From assembly GCA_003024985.2 (NCBI GenBank), contig PXIH01S0011574.1: DNA of 14,002 nucleotides. One strand, given 5' to 3'. Of the stretch, positions 7,339 to 14,002 are shown in pieces. Below the pieces are notes generated by a model. It was not told where the DNA came from. It was given only the letters and a program-made list of their open reading frames with translations, and did no database searches. Made by a program: the position numbers and the translations under genes. The DNA comes from Euperipatoides rowelli (lineage: Eukaryota > Onychophora > Udeonychophora > Euonychophora > Peripatopsidae). Numbering within the stretch: position 1 is the stretch's first letter; every line of letters begins with the position of its first letter.

Positions 7339-8689
7339 AATGCATTCTGGATAATCAGAATCTGATATGAGTCACATATGACGCCAATATAATATGCGAA
7401 TAACTTTGATTTTTTTTCTCCATTTTTTCAACTTTCCGATTGTTAGTCTATAACACCTGGATATTAGGGCCTAGGACTTTGTGCTTTGGGAATGACATAC
7501 TAGATATGTAGGCTATGATGTAAATTCCCCGAAGGCCCCCACGAACAGTTCAGCTGATTGATGTCCTCTGTAGGGTTTTCATATAGTCATTCAATCAAGT
7601 TTATCATAATGTACTTGGGCTAAGCTGAATAGGATTGTTAATCAAATATTTTTTTTGGTCTACTAACTATTTACTTGTCAAATAGAACTTGTATTATTAG
7701 TCAATAATACACATGCAAACACATTAATTAGTCTTTTTAATATCTGAATTTTTGTCAAGCTCTTCATGAGAAATACTATTATAAATACTCAAGCTTATTT
7801 ATTTTTTGGAAAATTTCAAACTTAAAATGATTTTTTTTTTCAGTTTGCATGTTTTTTGCGATCTTCCTCAAAATTTTATCCTATGAAATTTGTTCTTTTT
7901 ATTAAGATCTGGAAATATTCAATTTGTGTTGAACAAGATACGGTTCTTTTTCTGTAGCGTATAGTAGGCTATATTACTTATTAAATGTTATGAGTGGATA
8001 TTATAAGCAAATTTATCTCCATTTGAATTAAGAAGAAGTTTATAAAATTCAGCAGTTTGTAATATTTTACATTAAGATTTTATAAAAACAACCTCATGAT
8101 AATCAAAATAATTGTGTATTGCACGTGTTATGAAAACACAAACTAATAATTTTCTTTACTTCAAGAAAATAATTTATTCAATATAAATATAAAAATTACA
8201 AAAACAGCAAGTACTTTGGTACTTAAATGTCTAAAAAGGATGATTACATCTAATAAATAGGATCATATGTAATAAATATGAAATTTTACATTTTTTTAAA
8301 ATAATATATACAATGATGATTTTTGGTTACATTTATGTTTAAAAAGCAGTATTTAATTTGGAATTTTGCAAAAATAGATCTGCTCTCCACAAAAAACAAA
8401 AAAGTCGTTTTGATTGCAGAAATTCAAATTTTCTACATTACTGTGAGTGAATTTGGGGGGCTTACTTTAACGGAACATTCCACTTTCACAATTAATGATA
8501 TTATTTGTAAATAACTCATTATAGTAAATATCCATATAAGTTGGTTATTTAAAGTCACAATTGTAATTACTATTTGCTCCACATGACAATATGCCATATG
8601 ATATCAAGTTACCATTTAATTATTTTGCATGAAACAACTAGAAATATTGAAGAAAACTACTTTTTTTTCAATGAGTTAAGACCAGTTTT
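7339..8689. other. gene-free stretch
   Basis: No gene was recognised on either strand. The piece 7480-7620 is less AT-rich and may belong to the same repeat as the motif cluster before it. The 63-codon open frame at 8323-8514 has no recognisable similarity and is probably chance. Two TAGGCTA words (7509-7515 and 7965-7971) are the last before a gap of over 4 kb. Confidence 0.5.
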
Positions 8690-9116
8690 AAGTAAATAAT
8701 TAAGAATAGCTTGTTAATCCTATGAAAATCAAATAGTCATGGGACAGTATAAATTATATCAATGTTTACTCATTTTCTGCAACAGTAAAATAATTACAAA
8801 CAGCGTATTATACTTTGGAAATGTCATGTGACCGTGTAATTGACATTTATATTCATTATGTACATTTATATTTATTTTAAGTAATATAACATCGTTTCGA
8901 AATATGTGACATGGTAAATGACATCGTGTTTATTCATTTTCTGCAGCATTTCTATTGTTTTTTAAAGTAAAATAATTAGGAACTACTTATCCTATGAAAA
9001 TGTCCTCATGTGATAGTGTAGGACCTAAATGGTATGTTGATTCATTTTCTTCAACATTTCTATTTGTTTAAAGTATGATTATTATCTTATAGAAACATTG
9101 TCAGGTGACAATACGA
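8690..9116. repeat. degenerate tandem repeat, unit about 100 bp or less
   Basis: Four diverged copies can be aligned by eye. Their shared words are TTTAYTCATTTTCTGCARCA, AAAGTAAAATAATTA, CTATGAAAATGTC and CATGTGAYAGTGTA. Copy starts are near 8690 (5' words missing), 8765, 8928 and 9035. Between copies 2 and 3 an 80-bp AT-rich piece intervenes. The block lies in the 3' flank of the minus-strand VWC-like exon and past its candidate polyadenylation signal. Confidence 0.6.
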
Positions 9117-9206
9117 ATACATGCATGTTTGCTAATAGAAAATAATCATAATTATTATTTTAAATAACCTTATAATAACTATGCACTAATTAAAATCTAT
9201 ACTGTA

Positions 9207-9212
9207 TTTATT
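9207..9212 (-). terminator. candidate polyadenylation signal for the VWC-like gene
   Basis: TTTATT on the plus strand reads AATAAA on the minus strand, 325 bases beyond the stop codon at 9539-9537. Hexamers are frequent in such AT-rich DNA, so the assignment is tentative. Confidence 0.3.
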
Positions 9213-9274
9213 ACATTCAGTACTTTAGCAAATAAATTGTGAATGGGGTGCAGGTATTTTTCTGAAACAGAAAA

Positions 9275-9366
9275 TGACATCACTACCTGTTGCTAATTGG
9301 GGTATGGGTTGTTAACCTAATTTTTTTTTAAAAAAATCAAAAAGAAACAGGTTAAGTGATGACATC
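9275..9366. repeat. imperfect inverted repeat around an A/T-rich core
   Basis: TGACATCACTACCTGTT at 9275-9291 pairs with AACAGGTTAAGTGATGACATC at 9346-9366 with one mismatch and two small bulges. The 54-bp interior holds a T/A homopolymer run and a GGTTGTTAACC palindrome. It resembles a small foldback or MITE remnant in the 3' UTR of the minus-strand gene. Confidence 0.55.
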
Positions 9367-9536
9367 TTTTCTCTATATTTGTAAAAAAAATATCTTCAAT
9401 TATATTCTTTAGATGAAATAATTAAAAAAGTATTGACTTAATACTGGATACAATCTATTGGCATTTTCCTTTTTCTATTCTATTAGGATCACAAAAAATA
9501 ATTTATACATTGTAATCAGTCTTTTTACAATTAGTA

Positions 9537-9664
9537 TCATGATTTGGCACATTTTGCATTAGGAACACACCACAGACCCGAGTCCATGCATGAGCAGGAG
9601 ATGCAAGGGTTGCCCACATCAACAGTACTTCCATCATCAAACTTTGTGCTACCAATTCGACAAC
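9537..9664 (-). CDS. terminal exon of a VWC-like cysteine-rich protein (partial)
   Basis: The exon reads from an acceptor (minus strand TTCTTTTCTTAATTAG, AG at 9666-9665) to a TGA at 9539-9537. The first two bases, GT, finish a codon begun in the previous exon (phase 1). It encodes 41 residues with six cysteines: Cys1, Cys20, Cys23, Cys25, Cys33 and Cys39. The CISCSC core (residues 20-25), preceded by FDDGSTVDVGNP and followed by a Cys-x7-Cys-x5-Cys tail, is the pattern of a von Willebrand factor type C domain, found in secreted or extracellular BMP-binding and immune-related proteins. The exon is much richer in GC than its surroundings, and both boundaries look sound. Upstream exons, with any signal peptide, were not recognised between 9680 and 14002, so the first intron is long or the gene continues off the right edge. 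Function beyond an extracellular VWC-like protein cannot be assigned. Confidence 0.75.
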
Positions 9665-11159
9665 CTAATTAAGAAAAGAAACCATATTATATTAATATTT
9701 TTAAAATAAAATTTATTCTGCTCTTATACATAGTAACTATATTATTTTTATTATAAATAAATATTTGTGTCCGTTTCCTATTCCCTTTCCAATCTCATAA
9801 CAGTGACTCTTTTACTGTTCTCTGTAGTTCTTAAAAGTTTTGTTCAAATCAATTCAGTTCTTTGAGAATAGATGAGGCATAACCCACTTCTTACTCCCCA
9901 CAAAAAAATATATAAACTTTGTATAATATTTTGCAAGATGCATGGTATAAATAGGTAATACTCTACATAAAATGCTAGTAACTAGCTATTTTAGTGTAGG
10001 ATATTTGTTTGATTTAGAAATAAATTATTTATAACATAGTTTCTAATACATTTTTTTAAATAAATAATTCTAAACATTTGTTTTTTCGATAACTTTTATT
10101 AAAACTCAACTTATTGAATAATTTTTCTTGCAAGTTCTAGAAATGTCTCGAAGAAAAATACACATTACTGATGGATCATTCATTTTGAGCAACTCACAAC
10201 AGTGAGTGCTTAGGAGAAAAAAAACTTAGCATTCATGTCGCCACTATCAATATATGGCATATAAATTGACAAATGAAATCCACATGATACTTATAAACAT
10301 AGAAGTACAAAGTTACAAAAATTCACAGCTTATACACAATGAGCTAGTTCATTATAAATGACTGACTATGGATGACTCATTTTTTGAAAACTGAGTTGTT
10401 GAGAGCTCACTACGCAACATATCACAAATTTGTAACATGGAATTTTCGCTTAATATAACCAAAATTGATTTTAATTAAAAGTCTACAAAATTATTGAAAT
10501 TGTTTTTAGTTTCTGTTTCTTGTTGTTTTGACTTTAATTTCTTTTGAATATTAGCATAGGAAATTTTTAAATTAAAAAAGAAAAAAATTTAAGGGAGGGA
10601 GGGAGCAATGAGAACTTTTCCCAGTTGAAAGATTAGCGTTTTTTTTTTTTTGGTAAATCTAAACTACCGGTACATATTATATTGAGCTTTATATTCTAAA
10701 ATATTTTTGCAAAAATTTACGTAGATATTAAAATTTGTGAAACTGTTTTTTAGGTAGAGGTTTTAGTTTGTCTTTTTTTTTGTGAATTTTGTTTACAAAA
10801 ATGTATCTATCATTCAAGAATTTCAAGCACTGTATATTTTATTCTAGATTAAAAGATTTAGGCATTTATTAAAAAAGTTTTAAATGTTTAATTACCGTAT
10901 TTCAATTTAGTAAATTAAAGGTTTAATTTTTTTTAGATATTCTGCCAAAAATATTCTGTATAAACTCTGCCTTGTAATTAAAATATGTATTGCTATAAAA
11001 AGTTATGTGGAATTATAAACCAATCAGATGCTGGGACAAGAGCTCAAACATAGACTATCTCAGTCAAATGGGCATATAAGGTAAGTTTATTAATAATTTA
11101 GGTTTTTGTCATTATGTTTTTGCAATAAAGATCCAAAATGAATACACCTTGTAAAAGTA
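9665..11159. other. gene-free stretch, probably intron of the VWC-like gene
   Basis: It starts at the splice acceptor of the minus-strand exon, so it is likely intronic. No further exon was recognised. Minor content includes a 9-bp hairpin with a 4-nt loop at 10188-10210 (ACTCAC with GTGAGT at its core), a GGGA-rich run near 10592-10604, and several poly-T tracts. Confidence 0.5.
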
Positions 11160-11345
11160 TGGTGGTTTACTGGCACCACTACTTGTGGGGTCAAGGGAAT
11201 GGGGGGGGGGGTAGACAGGATGAAATTAGAATAAAAGATTTCAAATACTGATTAGGCACTCATTCTGGGATGTCCACTCTCCTCATTTCCCATAAAGTCC
11301 GGGGGGAAAGCATTAATGAGGCTGGGAGTTAGGGGACCTATAAAT
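11160..11345. other. GC-richer island with G homopolymer
   Basis: This stretch stands out from its AT-rich surroundings. It has a run of eleven or so G residues near 11201-11211 and a CCGGGGGG run near 11300. All frames are broken by stops and no family was recognised. An old transposon fragment is the most economical reading. Confidence 0.35.
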
Positions 11346-12116
11346 ATGTTTTTGAGATGAATTTATGCATTTTTAGTGCAAAATGTATATTATTTCAAGC
11401 CTAAATTTAACATAAATATATTGTTCAAAATCATGTCTGTGTAAACTATTCTTAATAAATTTCAGGATTCCATTTATATGCTCCATTTATTTTTATAATA
11501 TTAAAGGTCAAATGTAAAATATTTTTTTATTATTATTGATTTTCAAAGATAATTACTAAAAAAAATTGCACTGGAAAAAAAATATTTAAAATGCATAAAA
11601 AATAAGTTATTTAAAGATAAAATTAAGACTTGCTATCCTCAGTTTGAGATTACATTTTTTTGGGTCTGAGATTAATTTGATGATGAAATTCTTTCTATAG
11701 CTGTTTTCTTTGCAATGATTTAACATGTAAATAGAGGTATGTTCAATTTCCAGTGAGCGCGCAGTCGTAAATTTTACAAATGCAATTTTTTATAATATGT
11801 GTATAGTCTTTTGGGTTATTTCTGCCTTTTATTCCTAAAACTAACTCCCCACTACAATATTCGTAGGTTTTTACCATGCACATAGCCATTTTATAATTAT
11901 TTGTAAAAAGACGCCCAGAAATAAATTTTATGACACACGCCTGCTGATATTATAATATTGAATTTCAGGTAGCGTAATAGAAATATTAAACATTTAGGAA
12001 TAAACATATATTTTTAAAATCAGAATTTAATGCAGATTTCAAAAATCAAAAGTAAAAATTCCTATACAGTAAAGGAAAATGTAAGATAAACTGGCTTTTT
12101 CCTTTTTTTTTTTACA
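11346..12116. other. gene-free stretch with terminal-repeat-like motifs
   Basis: No gene was recognised. A TGAGC-GCGCA-GTCGTAAATTTTA word at 11754-11776 recurs inverted at 12861-12886, and partly at 11922-11948, suggesting transposon ends on either side of the tandem array. Confidence 0.4.
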
Positions 12117-12797
12117 GCCGACTTTTAGAAATAAATCATAAAAAACAATTTGTTTGTTGGAATTGTTTTTATTTATATAATAAAATTCCTGACAAAAATT
12201 AGAACAATAAATACTATTTAATTTTTTTTTATCTGTTATATTATAGATTTTGAAATATTTAAAATAATGTATTATCTGGACATAGCCTACAGTATAAATA
12301 CAAGCGTAATGAATGTAACATTTAGAAAAATAATCATAAAATAAAATCTGTTTGTGGGAATTTTTTTTTCTTTATAGAATAAAATTCCTGACAAAAAATA
12401 GAAAAAAAAATACTATTTAAGTTTATTTCTATCTGTTTTAGATTTTGAAATATTTAACAATGTATTATCGGGACATACAATAAATACAGGCGTAATGAAT
12501 GCCGACTTTTAGAAATTAAATCAAAAAATAAAATCTGTTTGCTGGAATTTTTTTTTCTTTATAGAATAAAATTCCTGACAAAAATAGAACAAAAAATACT
12601 ATTTAATTTTTTTTTCTATCTGTTATAGATTTTGAAATATTTAAAATAATGTTATTATCTGGACATAGCCTACAATTTAAATACAGTACAAGCATAATTA
12701 ATGTGACATTTAGAAAAATAATCATAAAATAAAATCTGTTTGTTGGATTTTTTTTTCTTTATATATTAAAATTCCTGATAAAAAATATAACATAAAT
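12117..12797. repeat. tandem array, period about 186-202 bp, about 3.5 copies
   Basis: Unit starts are at 12117, 12315, 12501 and 12703, giving steps of 198, 186 and 202 bp; the last unit is cut after about 95 bp. Common words are AAAATAAAATCTGTTTG, AATAAAATTCCTGACAAAAA, AATACTATTTAA and AGATTTTGAAATATTTAA. Units 1 and 3 begin GCCGACTTTTAGAAAT, while units 2 and 4 begin with a G followed by TAACATTTAGAAAAATAATC or a one-base variant of it. The array therefore looks like a dimer repeated twice. Confidence 0.85.
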
Positions 12798-12828
12798 ATG
12801 TGTAATACTTTCATTATTACACATATTT
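12794..12828. repeat. perfect 14-bp hairpin
   Basis: AAATATGTGTAATA at 12794-12807 is the exact reverse complement of TATTACACATATTT at 12815-12828, with a 7-nt loop CTTTCAT. It begins exactly where the last, truncated unit of the preceding array stops matching. Confidence 0.85.
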
Positions 12829-13387
12829 AGAAATTTTTATGCAGAGGATTCGATGAATCGTAAAAATTACGACACACGACAGCTCATGTTAAACATTTCT
12901 GCGCGCCCACCTCGAAGGTTAAAGGTCATTTTGATTTTAAAAAAAATAAAAAAATTGGATCATAATAGCACAAAGGATGAATTTGATTGATTTTTTACAA
13001 GTATTTAAACACTTAGTCCATAGGATTTCCAGCTTTAAGCTGGCAAAGGTAGTAAATAATCTATAGTTAAGTATAGAAAGCTGTATTCATTTCCAGTCTA
13101 TGACATCACAAAATATCTCGCCTGCTGTATACAGTGGGCAATGTTGTTTTAAGTGGAGGAGCTAAAGACAATTATTTTAAAAATTGAATTGTAAATACTG
13201 TAACTATTTTGTTTTTGTTTTTTTTTTCTAGTTGATATTTTTTTTAGTAAAATTCTTTGAAAATCAATAATTAAAAAAATCCGTTATATTTGGCCTTTAA
13301 GATTAAACATCACGAAAATTAGAATCAAATTTATGTTTATGTTTACAGATATGAGTAGTAACTCTAAGACTTATACACCAAAAGAAG
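12829..13387. other. gene-free spacer with several short palindromes
   Basis: Short perfect palindromes include GATTCGATGAATC near 12847-12859, CCAGCTTTAAGCTGG at 13029-13043 and CTGTATACAG at 13125-13134. A splice-acceptor-like TTTATGTTTATGTTTACAG ends at 13348, just before a 29-codon open frame (13351-13440) that runs into the next tandem array. No gene could be recognised. Confidence 0.4.
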
Positions 13388-13840
13388 TATCTGAAATAAT
13401 TATTAGTAGGGACAGACATTTTCGCTCTTTGCAGCATTAGCGAAAGTACTGTATATATAATATGTTTATTTCTTTGAATTTATTGGTAAATTCGGTCATT
13501 TAAAAAAGCGATGAAAAAGCGAAATACACTGACAGAATTTTTATCTGAAATAATTATTAGTAGGGACACACATTTTCGCTCTTTGTAGCATTAGCGAAAG
13601 TATATATAATGTTTATTTCTTTGAATTTATTGGTTGAATTCAGTCATTTAAATGCATTTAAAAAAGCGAGGAAAAAGCTAAATACACTGACATAATTATT
13701 ATGGACGGAATTTTCGCTCTTTGTAGCATTAGCGAAAGTATATATAAAATATGTTTATTTCTTTAAATTTATTGGTTGAAATCAGTCATTTAAATGCTTT
13801 TAAAAAAGTAATGAAAAAGCTAAATTGAACCCTAAAAGCT
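13388..13840. repeat. tandem array, period about 138-154 bp, hairpin in each unit
   Basis: Three units share TATCTGAAATAATTATTAGT (lost at the start of the third), a TTTTCGCTCTTTG-AGCATTAGCGAAAG segment, TATATATAA, TTTATTTCTTTGAATTTATTGG and a GAAAAAGC-AAATACACTGAC end. In every unit TTTCGCT pairs perfectly with AGCGAAA across a 12-nt loop: 13420-13426 with 13439-13445, 13574-13580 with 13593-13599, and 13712-13718 with 13731-13737. Steps are 154 and 138 bp. An AAAAGCTAAAT word from the unit end recurs to 13870. Confidence 0.88.
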
Positions 13841-14002
13841 AAATACAATTTAGTGTGCTATAAAAAGCTAAATTCATTTTATTTTCCTATAAAGAGGCAA
13901 AAAAAAAACTTTTTGTTTAAACATTGAAATTTTTCTCTTTTAATCTAAAATTAATTTACATTAAACGTAATGAATAATGAGACTTCCTAGTAAAAGTGAT
14001 TA
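13841..14002. other. AT-rich window end
   Basis: Beyond one more AAAAGCTAAAT word (about 13862-13872), nothing could be recognised. Confidence 0.5.

Noticed and set aside
8323-8514. 63-codon open frame on the plus strand
   Set aside because: No recognisable domain, start context or neighbouring signal. Open frames of this length are expected in 14 kb.
11004-11090. CCAAT box, ATATAAG and AAG|GTAAGT in close order on the plus strand, with a 24-codon frame
   Set aside because: The frame ends before the donor and encodes nothing recognisable. The elements are each short enough to occur by chance.
1-14002. tRNA, rRNA or CRISPR
   Set aside because: No GGTTCGANNCC-type T-loop with a matching cloverleaf was found by eye, and no ribosomal RNA sequence was recognised. 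The direct repeats are long and contiguous, without spacers of the CRISPR kind.

Overview
The window looks like a stretch of an invertebrate animal nuclear genome. It is strongly AT-rich, mostly non-coding and full of decayed retroelements and tandem repeats. It has splice-site-bounded exons and AATAAA polyadenylation signals, and it carries genes with animal orthologues. Nothing in it looks bacterial or organellar. I cannot name the species; a protostome is a guess only.

Left part (1-4150). The first coding exon of a TXNDC17/TRP14-like thioredoxin-fold protein lies on the minus strand (645-798) and runs off towards the left edge. About 700 bp away, divergently arranged, is the main gene of the window: an intact, uninterrupted 819-codon ORF (1498-3957, plus strand) for a cytosolic endo-beta-N-acetylglucosaminidase (ENGASE, GH85). 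It keeps the catalytic Asn-x-Glu pair but has lost other usually conserved active-site residues. Its C-terminal half appears to hold two tandem copies of the beta-sandwich domain. A good polyadenylation signal follows at 4125-4130.

Middle part (4150-9200) has no intact gene. It contains a decayed LINE reverse-transcriptase C-terminus (plus strand, 4422-4815), a tandemly duplicated LINE-tail-like block with a conserved hairpin (5063-5400), a frameshifted LAMTOR5-like pseudogene (minus strand, 6061-6320), a second decayed LINE reverse-transcriptase piece (minus strand, 6670-7085), a cluster of TTCCTGTT and CAARATGG motifs (7091-7338), and a degenerate tandem repeat (8690-9116).

Right part (9200-14002). 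One exon of an otherwise unseen gene is recognisable on the minus strand (9537-9664). It encodes the C-terminus of a Cys-rich von Willebrand factor type C-like (VWC-like) domain. The rest is non-coding, with two well-defined tandem arrays: 12117-12797, period about 186-202 bp with an alternating A-B-A-B pattern, and 13388-13840, period about 138-154 bp with a hairpin kept in every unit. A perfect 14-bp inverted repeat lies at 12794-12828.

The recognisable genes do not form one pathway. ENGASE trims free N-glycans released from misfolded glycoproteins in the cytosol, TXNDC17 is a cytosolic disulfide reductase, and the VWC-like protein is probably secreted. The best candidates for something new are the duplicated beta-sandwich and altered active site of this ENGASE. 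A short heptamer, TAGGCTA, is also strikingly over-represented over much of the window.
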